Assembly: GCF_038432375.1 (NCBI RefSeq)
Contig: NZ_JBCAUS010000003.1
Coordinates: forward strand, 62,001-126,000
Length of the DNA: 64,000 nucleotides
Source of the DNA: Methanococcoides sp. LMO-2
GTDB taxonomy: Archaea > Halobacteriota > Methanosarcinia > Methanosarcinales > Methanosarcinaceae
Direction: 5' to 3'
Below are positions 27,926-37,479 of this stretch, one piece after another. The notes under the pieces are model-generated. The model saw only the letters and a program-made list of their open reading frames with translations. It was not told the DNA's origin and did no database searches. Position 1 is the stretch's first letter. Each line of letters opens with the position of its first letter. The position numbers and the translations under genes were made by a program.

Positions 27926-28579
27926 TTATTCCACCCGGAGTGCATCCACAGGACACTTCTGAACGCACTTCATGCAGCTGATACAGGCCGTGTCCCGGAC
28001 AACATCCTTCCTGGAAACATCTATCCACATGGGACATACCCTGTCACATATACCACAGGAATTACAGAGCGAAGGGTCACGCCTGATCTTCCTGATCTTC
28101 ACAAGATTTGTCAATGAAGCTGCTGCCCCTTCCTTACAGAAGTACCTGCATGCAGCCCGGTCCACGAAAAAGGACAGGAGGATCGAGACCACCATTATGA
28201 CGATCAATCCATCTATGACCACTGATTCCATGATAGCATCATCAATGATCCGAAGCTCATGCAGCATCATGGCAATCAGCAGGAAGAGCAATACAACATA
28301 GCGGAAATATGAAAACGGCTTATGAAGCCTTTTTGGAACTAGTTTATTATATCTGGTACCAAGGACCCTTTTCCCCATGGAGCCAATGACATTCTGGAAC
28401 ATACCCCTCGGGCACATCCAGCCGCAGTAGACAGGACCAAGCAGCAGGGCTACAGGGATGGAAAGCAGTACAACATAGAAAGTTGACTGGGAACCAAAAT
28501 AGATAAAGATCGCAAGGCCCACGAGCTGGAGAGCCAGCCTGAACCTTTCAGCCTTTTCGGTCTTTTGCAACCTTTCCAT
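27926..28579 (-). CDS. NapH/CcoG-like membrane ferredoxin
   Basis: About 217 residues. Several membrane segments hold the CGWMCPRG motif of the NapH/NosR/CcoG family, then CRYFCKEG, and a C-terminal bis-4Fe-4S domain (CNSCGICDRVCP and CISCMKCVQKCP). This layout suggests electron transfer between the membrane pool and a soluble partner. The ATG at 28579 has AGGA 7 bases upstream; the GTG at 28600 is less likely. No napG or cytochrome gene adjoins, so the partner is unknown. Confidence 0.85.
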   Translation of the reverse strand: MERLQKTEKAERFRLALQLVGLAIFIYFGSQSTFYVVLLSIPVALLLGPVYCGWMCPRGMFQNVIGSMGKRVLGTRYNKLVPKRLHKPFSYFRYVVLLFLLIAMMLHELRIIDDAIMESVVIDGLIVIMVVSILLSFFVDRAACRYFCKEGAAASLTNLVKIRKIRRDPSLCNSCGICDRVCPMWIDVSRKDVVRDTACISCMKCVQKCPVDALRVE

Positions 28580-28760
28580 GATATTTCCTGTGGATCTCAC
28601 TACTTTTGCCCCGGATAATCGTTAGTATTGTGTCGAACAATGTATTTGAAAAACGCCTATTCAATATATAGTTTATTAAGGATGCAGACAAAAGTTAACA
28701 ATAAAGGAATAGCCATTCCTAGAAAATGAATATGAAATGGAAAAAGGCTTGAAGACCTGA

Positions 28761-29123
28761 TCATTCCAGAAGTTCAGTATCCTCATGAGAATATGCAGGT
28801 GAACAACAGCATAAGATCTTCAGTTCACCTTCACCGGTGTTCTCGATCTTATGTCCGACACCCGGATCGATCAATATGGTGTCACCGGCACTAACCTCGA
28901 ACACATCATTCCCCAGTGTCATAAGGCCCGTCCCGGCAGTTATATGGTAGATCTCCTCTACCTCATGATGTCGATGCTCAAGTGTTTTGCACCCTACAGG
29001 GACGGTTGCCTCCGCAAGACTCTGCTTTTGGCTACCAATGTTATTTGGATGCATCAATTCACGTATTGTCGAGCCGTCCTTTGTGGTGAACGGTTCGACC
29101 TGCGAGTATTCAGTTCTCTTCAT
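28761..29123 (-). CDS. Cupin-domain protein
   Basis: A 120-residue single-domain cupin. Motif 1 (EHRHHEVEEIYHITAGTG) and motif 2 (AGDTILIDPGVGHKI) supply the metal-binding His/Glu set. A CCC run (ILCCCSPAY) near the end is unusual. Its ATG lies within the last 14 bases of the CooC gene, so the two are translationally coupled and perhaps work on the same metal. Substrate unknown. Confidence 0.85.
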   Translation of the reverse strand: MKRTEYSQVEPFTTKDGSTIRELMHPNNIGSQKQSLAEATVPVGCKTLEHRHHEVEEIYHITAGTGLMTLGNDVFEVSAGDTILIDPGVGHKIENTGEGELKILCCCSPAYSHEDTELLE

Positions 29124-29886
29124 CCTTGCTGAAGCTCTCGATCATCTCAAGCATCTTATCCTTGATCTCCACAAATGCAGTAATGCTTTCAGTTCCTGAA
29201 TCGATCGGGGACTTGCCTTCAAAATCAGCATTCATAAGGTCAGGCGAGAACGGGATCTCGCCAAGTACCGTAATGCCAAGTTCTGCGAGTTTCGGTTTGA
29301 CATCAGCAGAAGTTCCCTTGTTGACCACCGCAGCAAGGTTCTTTACACCAATGCCGCCTGCGAGTTCCTTGATACGTCCGGCAGTTTCAATGGACCGCAT
29401 TCCGGGCTCCACCACGATGATCATAAGATCGATACCACGGGTCGTTCCACGGCCAAGGTGTTCGATACCGGCCTCCATGTCCATGATAAGTGCACTGCTG
29501 TCCTTCAGCACCACATGGCGAAGAAGTGCTCTCAAGAATGCAGAAGCAGGACACATGCAACCGCTACCCCCACGCTCCACCGTGCCCATCACCAGCATCT
29601 TAACACCATCCGGACCCACAACACCGAACTTGTCTACAATATCATCCACCTTCGGGTTGTACTTGAACATGCCACCAACCTCACCGGCACGCTCATCGAT
29701 CATCTCCTTATACTCCGTGAGCGGGCGTGGTGGTTCAGCTATACCCAATGAAGATGCAAGGTTCATGTCCGAATCAGCATCAATTGCAAGCACCTCATAA
29801 CCGTCCCTTGCAAGCAATCTTGCCAGAGTTCCGGACAGGGTGGTCTTGCCAACACCCCCTTTACCTGTAACTGCGATCTTTACCAT
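29110..29886 (-). CDS. CooC-type nickel-insertion ATPase
   Basis: About 258 residues of the MinD/CooC family: P-loop GKGGVGKT (8-15), DADSDMNLA, and CMC (C110, C112), the Cys-x-Cys pair that binds nickel in CooC dimers. The family helps load nickel into carbon monoxide dehydrogenase/acetyl-CoA synthase. No CODH gene is in the window. The ATG at 29886 follows GAGGT by 7 bases; the longer frame from 29937 lacks a site. The product leads a two-gene unit with the cupin. Confidence 0.85.
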   Translation of the reverse strand: MVKIAVTGKGGVGKTTLSGTLARLLARDGYEVLAIDADSDMNLASSLGIAEPPRPLTEYKEMIDERAGEVGGMFKYNPKVDDIVDKFGVVGPDGVKMLVMGTVERGGSGCMCPASAFLRALLRHVVLKDSSALIMDMEAGIEHLGRGTTRGIDLMIIVVEPGMRSIETAGRIKELAGGIGVKNLAAVVNKGTSADVKPKLAELGITVLGEIPFSPDLMNADFEGKSPIDSGTESITAFVEIKDKMLEMIESFSKDEEN

Positions 29887-30050
29887 TAATAAAACCTCAT
29901 TGGAATTCCATTTATGAATATATAGGTAATTTGCCAATCATCTGTATGTTGTTAATTGTTAATAACAATAGGAGATATAATTATTTGCAAAGATGTTAAT
30001 TTCAACATAACTTTATATTACCCGTCAAAGATATTGATAGAAGGATAACC

Positions 30051-30920
30051 ATGGATGAACGCTCGAAAAAGATACAGCAGATACTGGTAATCATATTATT
30101 CCTTAACCTGATGGTAGCTTTTGCGAAGATAGTCTATGGTACACTCACAGACACGCTCAGCATGAAATCCGACGGTTACCATTCCCTTTTTGATGGCATA
30201 TCCAACATCGTCGGCATTATTGCCATCTTTGTGGCAGCAAAACCTCCTGACAGAAGCCATCCTTACGGGCATCAGAAGTTCGAGACCCTTGCATCCATTA
30301 TCATTGCAGTGCTAATAATCTTTGTCGGATTCGAGATCATACACAATTCCATTACAAGGTTCACATCCGACATACAGCCCACTGTAACCGGCATGAGCTT
30401 TATTGTAATGATAGGCACAATGGCCATTAATCTTCTCGTTACCGAATATGAGCGAAGGAAAGGGGAGCAGCTTAACAGCGAGATACTTCTGGCCGATTCC
30501 ATCCATACCAGAAGTGACATCTTTGTATCACTTTCAGTGCTCGTGGCACTGGTAGCTATCGAAGCTGGATTCCCAATAATAGACCCACTGATATCACTGG
30601 TAATAGCAGCTGTTATCGTCAAGGCCGGTCTCAAGATAATAATGAAAAGTTCCAACACATTGTGCGATGCAGCCCAGCTCGAGGAGGATGTCATCTGCTC
30701 ACTGGCCTACGAGGTAGAGGGAGTTCGTGACTGCCATAAGATAAGGACCAGAGGGTGTAAAGGTGATATACATATCGACCTTCACATCATGGTAGAACCT
30801 GACATGACCGTTTACGAAGCTCATGCGATCTCACATCGGGTCATTGATAATCTCAAAGAAAAGCTGAAAGACGTGAGCGAAGTATTGGTTCACATCGACC
30901 CATTCGGGGAACAAAAATAA
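30051..30920 (+). CDS. Cation diffusion facilitator (CDF) metal exporter
   Basis: A 289-residue protein with six membrane segments and a C-terminal cytoplasmic domain. KSDGYHSLFDG and ADSIHTRSD give the paired His/Asp sites of the transport pathway, and the C-terminal part has the regulatory metal-binding fold (GDIHIDLHIMVEPDM). It should export Zn, Fe, Mn or a similar divalent ion in exchange for protons. ATG after GAAGGATA. It is 27 bases ahead of aroC on the same strand. Confidence 0.9.
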   Translation: MDERSKKIQQILVIILFLNLMVAFAKIVYGTLTDTLSMKSDGYHSLFDGISNIVGIIAIFVAAKPPDRSHPYGHQKFETLASIIIAVLIIFVGFEIIHNSITRFTSDIQPTVTGMSFIVMIGTMAINLLVTEYERRKGEQLNSEILLADSIHTRSDIFVSLSVLVALVAIEAGFPIIDPLISLVIAAVIVKAGLKIIMKSSNTLCDAAQLEEDVICSLAYEVEGVRDCHKIRTRGCKGDIHIDLHIMVEPDMTVYEAHAISHRVIDNLKEKLKDVSEVLVHIDPFGEQK

Positions 30921-30947
30921 AATAACATCAAATGGAATTAGATTAAC

Positions 30948-32045
30948 ATGCCCGGAAATACCTTTGGACACTCGTTCAGGATCACAACCTGGGGAGAATC
31001 ACATGGAAAAGCATTGGGAGTCACAGTAGACGGAGTTCCTGCAGGACTTCCTCTCGAACCACAGATGATCCAGAAAGAGCTGGACAGGAGGCGCCCGGGA
31101 CAGAGCCAGGTTTCCACCCCCCGCTCCGAATCGGACAGCGTGGAAATCCTTTCAGGTATTTTCGAAGGAAAGACAACCGGAACACCAATTTCTATGATGG
31201 TATGGAACAAGGATGCACGATCAAGTTCCTACGACAATATCAAGGACGTTGCAAGACCAGGGCATGCAGATTACCCATACACAGAAAAATACGGCATCCG
31301 AGACTACCGCGGTGGCGGGCGCTCATCAGCCCGCGAGACCATAGGCAGGGTGGCTGCCGGAGCTATCGCAAAAGAGATACTGGCCAAATATGGTATCGAC
31401 GTCGTTGCTCATGTTATAGCCCTTGGAACAGTATGTGCAAAACCATTGCCACTCGATATGATCAAAGAGAATCTGGAAAAGACACCGGTAAGGTGCGCGG
31501 ACCTTGAAGCAGCAGAGAAGATGCTCAAGGAGGTCGAAGCAGCACGCGAAGAGCATGAAAGCATCGGCGGCATGGTGGAGATCATTGCAACCGGCGTTCC
31601 TGCAGGTATCGGGGAACCGGTATTTGACAAACTGGATGCCGATATCGCAAAAGCCATGATGGGGATCGGTGCGGTCAAGGCTGTAGAGATAGGTGCAGGT
31701 TTTGAGGCATCCCATCTAAAAGGCAGCCAGATGAACGACCCGTTCTTCATGGAGGGTGAGAAGGTAGTGACCAGTACCAATAATGCAGGAGGAATACTTG
31801 GCGGACTTTCCACAGGCATGCCCATAGTTTGCCGCACTTCTGTAAAGCCAACACCATCCATCTCAAAACCACAGCAAACAGTGAACCTGAAGGAGATGAA
31901 GGATACTGATATCACCATACAGGGGCGTCACGACCCGACCATCCCCCCGAGAATGGTTCCTGTTGCAGAGGCCATGATGGCACTGGTGATCGTTGACCAC
32001 ATGATAAGAAGTGGTCGAATCCACCCGAATTCGCTTTTGAAATAA
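30948..32045 (+). CDS. aroC: Chorismate synthase
   Basis: A 365-residue enzyme, full length. It begins [22 protein letters not shown] and has [32 protein letters not shown] and other FMN- and substrate-binding motifs. It converts EPSP to chorismate for aromatic amino acids. The gene follows the CDF exporter without a clear terminator, so the two may be co-transcribed though unrelated in function. Confidence 0.97.
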   Translation: MPGNTFGHSFRITTWGESHGKALGVTVDGVPAGLPLEPQMIQKELDRRRPGQSQVSTPRSESDSVEILSGIFEGKTTGTPISMMVWNKDARSSSYDNIKDVARPGHADYPYTEKYGIRDYRGGGRSSARETIGRVAAGAIAKEILAKYGIDVVAHVIALGTVCAKPLPLDMIKENLEKTPVRCADLEAAEKMLKEVEAAREEHESIGGMVEIIATGVPAGIGEPVFDKLDADIAKAMMGIGAVKAVEIGAGFEASHLKGSQMNDPFFMEGEKVVTSTNNAGGILGGLSTGMPIVCRTSVKPTPSISKPQQTVNLKEMKDTDITIQGRHDPTIPPRMVPVAEAMMALVIVDHMIRSGRIHPNSLLK

Positions 32046-32192
32046 CAGAACTTACCACTGACCTTAATTCCTTTTTTCCAGACCTTCGGTTTAGCCAGAG
32101 GCAGAATAACTGAAAAAGAAGAAATGATGCCACCTGTATCGATGGCATTGCTCGTTTTTTAATAGATTCTATCTGAAATCGGATGTCTGACC

Positions 32193-33350
32193 TTAAATGG
32201 TCAGCTTTTCCATCCTTGCAACAGCCTCTTCGAGGCGGTCAGCGGACTGTGTAAGAGCGAATCTCACATAGCCTTCTCCGTATTCACCAAAGCCGACACC
32301 AGGTGTTGCTACGATACCTGCTTCCTCGAGAAGGAGCTTGGAGAATCCAATGGAGTCATACCCGTCTGGTATTGGTACCCACATGTAGAAGGTTGCCTTT
32401 GGTGCCTTTGCATCAAGACCAATGCCCCTCAATCCCTTAAGGAGGACATCCCTTCTCTCCTGATACATGGTGTTCATGTCTGCAACACACTGCTGTGAGC
32501 TTGAGAGTGCTGTGATACCTGCCCTCTGGACAGCATCGAATGCACCGGAATCGATATTGGACTTTGCCTTTCCGAAACCTGTGATGAGATCCTTGTTACC
32601 AACAGCGAATGCAAGTCTCCATCCGGTCATGTTGTAGGTCTTGGACATGGAGTAAAGTTCCATACCAACATCCATTGCACCGTCCACACTGAGGAAGCTT
32701 GGCGCCTTGTAGTCATCGTAGACCATTTCAGAGTAAGCGTTGTCATGAACTACCACAATATCGTTCTCCTTAGCAAACTCAACAACCTCTTCGAAGTACT
32801 TGACATCAGCAGTTGCAGATGTTGGGTTGTTCGGATAGTTCAGGAACATGAGCTTTGCTCTTGCAAGCTTGTCCTTAGGAATTGCCTCAAGGTCAGGAAG
32901 GAAACCGTTCTCCTCAAGAAGAGGCATGATGTGTGCTTCTCCACCGGCGAACTGTGTTCCGATCTTGTAAACAGGGTATGCAGGATCAGGGACAAGTGCC
33001 ACATCACCAGGGTTGATGAATGCAAGTGGAATGTGTGCAACACCCTCCTTTGAACCGATAAGTGTGAGAGTCTCTGTTGCAGCATCAAGCTCGAGACCAC
33101 GGGATTCCTTGCACCAGTCTGCTACTGCTTCCCTGAACTCCATCATACCGGTGTATGAAGGATACCTGTGGGTTGCAGGATCTTTTACTGCATCACACAT
33201 TGAATCGACAATGTGGGATGGGGTTGGCTGGTCTGGGTCGCCCACTCCGAGGTCGATAACATCGACACCTTTTGCTTTCTGTGCTGCCTTTGCTTCATCG
33301 ATAGTTGCAAATAAATAAGGAGGTAATGCGTTTATTCTGTCTGCGTACAT
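32193..33350 (-). CDS. dapL: LL-diaminopimelate aminotransferase (DapL) family
   Basis: About 385 residues of class I aminotransferase. [12 protein letters not shown] contains the PLP lysine, and YPNNPTSA and [11 protein letters not shown] are the usual cofactor motifs. The N-terminal [16 protein letters not shown] block is typical of the DapL2 branch of methanogens, which makes LL-diaminopimelate directly from tetrahydrodipicolinate in lysine synthesis. An aspartate aminotransferase role is the main alternative. The ATG at 33350 follows AAAAGGTGA. Confidence 0.88.
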   Translation of the reverse strand: MYADRINALPPYLFATIDEAKAAQKAKGVDVIDLGVGDPDQPTPSHIVDSMCDAVKDPATHRYPSYTGMMEFREAVADWCKESRGLELDAATETLTLIGSKEGVAHIPLAFINPGDVALVPDPAYPVYKIGTQFAGGEAHIMPLLEENGFLPDLEAIPKDKLARAKLMFLNYPNNPTSATADVKYFEEVVEFAKENDIVVVHDNAYSEMVYDDYKAPSFLSVDGAMDVGMELYSMSKTYNMTGWRLAFAVGNKDLITGFGKAKSNIDSGAFDAVQRAGITALSSSQQCVADMNTMYQERRDVLLKGLRGIGLDAKAPKATFYMWVPIPDGYDSIGFSKLLLEEAGIVATPGVGFGEYGEGYVRFALTQSADRLEEAVARMEKLTI

Positions 33351-33454
33351 AATATTCACCTTTTCCTGATTGGAATGTTCTCTTAGGTATTGTAGCGCTT
33401 CTATTGGTACAAACCTATTTAAGAATCATGGGTGAGAGGAAGTCATTTGCCTCC

Positions 33455-34297
33455 TCATTCCCCATCCTTTTCCACAGTATGGAGCTCAGTGCCTTTATCG
33501 CGTGAGAGATCAGCATTCATAAACCCGGAGGATTCCGGGAGCGAGAGTTCAAACCCTGCTGTGTGATCCACACTTACAGTGCCGTTCAGGATCACATAAT
33601 CAAGTACGTGGCCTCCCTTTCCCCGCTCTGAATCAATGAAATGGAAATGAAAACCCGGCACATTGATGCCTTCAACATAGTAAGGAAGCCAGAAGCCCAC
33701 AATGCTACCCTCAACATCCTCAAGCTCGAACACGGCCTGCTCATCCGCTATCACATCGACCAGAAGAGGATACGGTTCTTCCTGTGCAGGCACACTGCGC
33801 ACTTTCATGTGTTCAAAGGCACCATCTATCCTGATCGCATACATGATGTTCTCTGAAGGTAGGTTCTCCCCGATCAATAAAGCAACTTCTGAAGAATTCA
33901 GGTTCCCTTCCACTTTAATAGACTCATCTGATTCAAAATAGGTGACAGCTGCAAAAGGTGTGGTTGTTGTATCATCCACAGGATAAGCAATGCCGTCTGC
34001 CCTCATCTGGTAAACGTCACCATCGATAACGATCATCTCCCCATCCAGGGAATCAAAGGTACCAAGACCTGTATCACCATGCAATTTGAGTTCCTCCATG
34101 CTCACCTCTCCCCCATAGAGACCTTCAAGCAATGCATCAATGGTAGATACCTGATACAGAACATCATTCTGAATTACATTCTGTTCCCCCGGGTCAGCAG
34201 TAAATGAAGTATCTGAGGAATTATCAATACACCCGGAAACAACTACAAGAGACGAAACAAGTAATAAATAAAAAGATAAACAGATCATTTTTTTCAT
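33455..34297 (-). CDS. budA: Exported alpha-acetolactate decarboxylase lipoprotein
   Basis: About 280 residues. The N-terminus has a lipoprotein signal (LVVVSGC lipobox). The mature part is clear acetolactate decarboxylase: LYQVSTIDALLEGLYGGE, GDTGLGTFDSLDGEMI, MRADGIAYPV, and the zinc-binding PGFHFHFIDSERGKGGHVLDY with three His. The family makes acetoin from acetolactate in the cytoplasm of fermenters; a lipid-anchored form in a methanogen is unusual. The ATG at 34297 follows GGTGA. It diverges from the zinc transporter genes. Confidence 0.88.
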   Translation of the reverse strand: MKKMICLSFYLLLVSSLVVVSGCIDNSSDTSFTADPGEQNVIQNDVLYQVSTIDALLEGLYGGEVSMEELKLHGDTGLGTFDSLDGEMIVIDGDVYQMRADGIAYPVDDTTTTPFAAVTYFESDESIKVEGNLNSSEVALLIGENLPSENIMYAIRIDGAFEHMKVRSVPAQEEPYPLLVDVIADEQAVFELEDVEGSIVGFWLPYYVEGINVPGFHFHFIDSERGKGGHVLDYVILNGTVSVDHTAGFELSLPESSGFMNADLSRDKGTELHTVEKDGE

Positions 34298-34377
34298 GTT
34301 TTCACCATAATAATATAAGCAACATAACATAATTAATATGTTTATATTAAATTGTTTATCCACAATTAACAGAGATG

Positions 34378-34393
34378 TTTGGCATATGGCAAA
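34378..34393. promoter_or_regulatory. Palindrome between budA and znuA, possible operator
   Basis: TTTGGCATATGGCAAA is symmetrical except for the two G positions next to the core CATATG. It lies between the divergent budA and znuA genes, with a TATA box for znuA (TATATAAAT, 34441-34449) downstream. A metal-responsive repressor site is a guess from position only. Confidence 0.35.
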
Positions 34394-34556
34394 ACTCGGA
34401 AAGAAAATATGACTAAAAATCTGTTAAGAAGCGAAATGCATATATAAATCACATATCATAAATCAATTAAAAATGGACAAATTGTTTGTTTTTGGTATGA
34501 TGCCAAAAGTTCAAAAGGACACAACAACCAATGCAAAACGCGGTAAGATGGATAGC

Positions 34557-35507
34557 ATGAACAAAAATATAATACTTGTACTGACCCTCCTGACATTAAT
34601 GATATCGGTCTTCGCATCCGGCTGTACCAACCAGTCAGGAGAAGACATAACCCCTGAGGATGAGAAACTCGTTGTTGCAGTAAGTATACTGCCTCAACAG
34701 GAATTTGTGGAAAAGATAGCTGGCAACAACGTAAATGTGGTCGTCCTTATTCCCCCCGGAGCAAGTCCTGCCACCCATGAGCCAACTGCCGGTCAGCTCA
34801 GGGAAGTAGCAGATGCAAAAGCATATTTTACAGTAGGATCAGGATTGCCTTTTGAGAACGTCTGGCTCGACAAGATCAAAACCGTGAACGATGACATGCT
34901 GATATTTGATTGCTCCGAAGGTATCACCATAATGGAAATGCATGAAGAAGAGGAAGATCATCATGACATGGAAGTCGGAGAAGAGCACATCGAAGAGAAG
35001 GACACCCATGAACACGGAGGTCTCGACCCTCATATATGGACATCGCCAATAAATGCAAAGATCATGGTGGAGAACACATATCTCGGACTTATCGAGATCG
35101 ATCCGGATAACAAAGAGACCTACCTGCAAAATAAAGAGGCTTACCTGAAAGAGCTGGATGAAGCTGATCAGAGGATCAGGTCAACTCTTGGAGAAGAAGA
35201 TGGCAGCTTCATGACATACCACCCTTCATGGAACTATTTTGCAACCGAATACGGACTTGATATGATAACTATCGAAGAAGAAGGGAAGGAACCAAGTCCG
35301 AAGGACATGCAAAGACTTATTGATGAAGCTAAAGAGAAGAACATCAGCGTAATATTCGTACAGGCACAGTTCAGCACACAGAGTGCTAAAGCAATTGCAG
35401 ATGCAATTGATGGAGAAGTTGTAACGGTTGATCCGCTGGCAAAGGACTACATCAGTAATCTTGATAGTATTGCCGAAGCATTTTCACAAAGCATGATAAA
35501 AGAATGA
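34557..35507 (+). CDS. znuA: Zinc ABC transporter substrate-binding lipoprotein
   Basis: About 316 residues. A signal peptide with lipobox FASGC anchors the protein outside the cell. The mature part is a cluster A-I metal binder (VSILPQQEFVEKIAGNNV, GASPATHEPT, DPHIWTSP, FMTYHPSWNYFA). A His/Glu-rich loop (about residues 125-155, with HEEEEDHH and HEHGG) is typical of zinc specificity. The start is uncertain: ATG at 34557 or 34548, or even 34473, which lies close to the predicted transcript start. First gene of znuACB. Confidence 0.88.
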   Translation: MNKNIILVLTLLTLMISVFASGCTNQSGEDITPEDEKLVVAVSILPQQEFVEKIAGNNVNVVVLIPPGASPATHEPTAGQLREVADAKAYFTVGSGLPFENVWLDKIKTVNDDMLIFDCSEGITIMEMHEEEEDHHDMEVGEEHIEEKDTHEHGGLDPHIWTSPINAKIMVENTYLGLIEIDPDNKETYLQNKEAYLKELDEADQRIRSTLGEEDGSFMTYHPSWNYFATEYGLDMITIEEEGKEPSPKDMQRLIDEAKEKNISVIFVQAQFSTQSAKAIADAIDGEVVTVDPLAKDYISNLDSIAEAFSQSMIKE

Positions 35508-35516
35508 GGGTAATGT

Positions 35517-36272
35517 ATGGCAGAAGTTATCGATCTTAAGGACGTATGGGTAAAGTACGACAAACTTACCGTGCTGGAAGATGTGAACCTGAAAGTAGAG
35601 GAAGGCGACTTCCTGGGGATCATCGGCCCTAACGGCGGTGGGAAAAGTACGCTGTTGAAAGTGATCCTGGGATTGATAAAGCCACAGAAAGGTGAAGTGA
35701 GAATACTCGGGAAAACTCCTGAGAAGGCACGCCGGATGATAGGATATGTACCGCAGTACGGACCCTCGAACATAGATTTCCCAATCAGTGTATGGGAAGT
35801 GGTCCTCATGGGACGCCTTGGGACAAAAAGGATGTTCAGCCAATACAGCGAAGAGGACCGTGAGGCGACATACAAAGCACTGGAAGTCGTAGATATGCTG
35901 GAGTTCCGCGACCGCCAGATAGGAGAACTTTCCGGAGGCCAGCGCCAGAGAGTATTCATTGCACGTTCACTGGTAAGTGATCCAAAATTACTGCTATTAG
36001 ATGAGCCGGCAACAGGCATTGATACCCGGATGCAGAAAGAGTTCTACGAACTTCTCGAGAAGCTTAAGTCCAAAGTAACAATAATCATGGTATCCCACGA
36101 CCTGAGCGCGGTCTCGGTCCTTGTTGATAAGATAGCCTGCCTTAATGGGAAACTACATTACCATGGCTCAAAGGAGCTCATCCCTGCAGACATCGAACAG
36201 TCATACGGATGCCCTGTGGAGCTTATCGCACACGGAGTCCCTCACAGGGTATTACAGGTGCATAAACACTGA
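35517..36272 (+). CDS. znuC: Zinc ABC transporter ATPase
   Basis: A 251-residue ABC ATPase: Walker [11 protein letters not shown], signature [15 protein letters not shown], Walker [13 protein letters not shown], switch His in VSHD. The [17 protein letters not shown] segment is typical of metal importers of the ZnuC/MntB type. It starts 9 bases after znuA and is 11 bases before znuB. Confidence 0.92.
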   Translation: MAEVIDLKDVWVKYDKLTVLEDVNLKVEEGDFLGIIGPNGGGKSTLLKVILGLIKPQKGEVRILGKTPEKARRMIGYVPQYGPSNIDFPISVWEVVLMGRLGTKRMFSQYSEEDREATYKALEVVDMLEFRDRQIGELSGGQRQRVFIARSLVSDPKLLLLDEPATGIDTRMQKEFYELLEKLKSKVTIIMVSHDLSAVSVLVDKIACLNGKLHYHGSKELIPADIEQSYGCPVELIAHGVPHRVLQVHKH

Positions 36273-36283
36273 GAGGAAAGTCA

Positions 36284-37111
36284 ATGATAGAGCTTTTACA
36301 ATACGAGTTCATGAGGAATGCCATCTTTGCCGGACTGCTGGCAAGTATAGCATGCGGAATAATCGGTGTTTATGTTGTAGTAAAAAAGATAGTTTTCATC
36401 AGCGGAGGTATTGCTCACGCCTCGTTCGGAGGTATCGGGATCAGCTACTTCCTCGGCATTAACCCGATCTTCGGAGTTCTCCCGTTCAGCCTTTTTTCAG
36501 CACTGACGATGGGGACCATAAGCAAAAGGTCTGATGTACCTGAAGACACCATTATCGGCATCCTCTGGTCCCTCGGAATGGCAATCGGAATAATATTCAT
36601 AGGATGGACACCGGGTTATGCACCCGACCTTATGACATATCTTTTCGGGAACATACTGACAGTCCCCGGCTCGGACATCTACCTGATGCTGGCACTGGAT
36701 GTGATCATAATCGGTACCGTTTACTTACTTTACAAGGAGTTCATGGCACTATGCTACGACGAGGAATTTTCAAGGGTGTCCGGAGTACCCACCGGCAAAC
36801 TGTACCTCTTACTGTTGTGCCTTATTGCATTGACCGTTGTAGTAATGATACGCGTTGTCGGACTTATACTGGTAATAGCACTTCTTACGATCCCTGCAGC
36901 ATTGAGCCGGCAGTACACAAGCAATATGAAGGTCATGATGTACCTATCCATACTGTTCGGAGCTATATTCACAATAACCGGACTGGCATTATCATACTAC
37001 TTCGATATCGCATCAGGAGCTACAATAATAATAGTGATGGCAACTGCATACCTGTTGAACACGGTTTTACAGAAATGGAAAAGGTCAACCGAAAGCATAT
37101 CGGAAAGCTAA
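36284..37111 (+). CDS. znuB: Zinc ABC transporter permease
   Basis: A 275-residue ABC-3 family permease with about eight membrane segments. Family motifs: [28 protein letters not shown] near the start and [18 protein letters not shown] later. It forms the membrane channel for the ZnuA/ZnuC system. Last gene of the operon. Confidence 0.92.
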   Translation: MIELLQYEFMRNAIFAGLLASIACGIIGVYVVVKKIVFISGGIAHASFGGIGISYFLGINPIFGVLPFSLFSALTMGTISKRSDVPEDTIIGILWSLGMAIGIIFIGWTPGYAPDLMTYLFGNILTVPGSDIYLMLALDVIIIGTVYLLYKEFMALCYDEEFSRVSGVPTGKLYLLLLCLIALTVVVMIRVVGLILVIALLTIPAALSRQYTSNMKVMMYLSILFGAIFTITGLALSYYFDIASGATIIIVMATAYLLNTVLQKWKRSTESISES

Positions 37112-37479
37112 AGGTCAGTATCGAAGTACAGGACGAAAAGCAACAACAGCTACTACAAATACAACAAATGCAACGTCTACTGCTACAACTGACATACAAT
37201 AACAGAAGATTTTAAAGGTTCTTTTATTCGAATAGTTGTTGTTCACAACTAAAAGACCATAATAACAACCCGAAGTATTTGCCTGATTTAACCCTTTGCT
37301 ATACTTTTCTTTTTTAATATGAGATTAACTATAATAGATAAACATATATTAGTTAAAAATGTTTAATGTGTGGGGCACATTACTAAAAGTATGTGGAAAT
37401 AAAAGCAAATTATGTAAGATTTTCAATACAGTTAGGAAACGTTAATATCGCATAATCTGCTTTTAAATTGAGGAGTCAT
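37112..37479. other. Intergenic stretch after znuB
   Basis: About 370 AT-rich bases. A 46-codon frame beginning inside znuB (37076-37215, +1 frame, rich in Gln and Leu) crosses the first hundred bases but has no ribosome site and is probably not a gene. The remainder has TATA-like tracts near 37320-37460 and GAGGAG (37470-37475), the ribosome site of the next gene. No RNA gene seen. Confidence 0.5.

Noticed and set aside
36604-37215. A 203-codon frame overlapping znuB and running past it
   Set aside because: Most of it is out of frame within znuB; the Gln/Leu-rich tail has no ribosome site.
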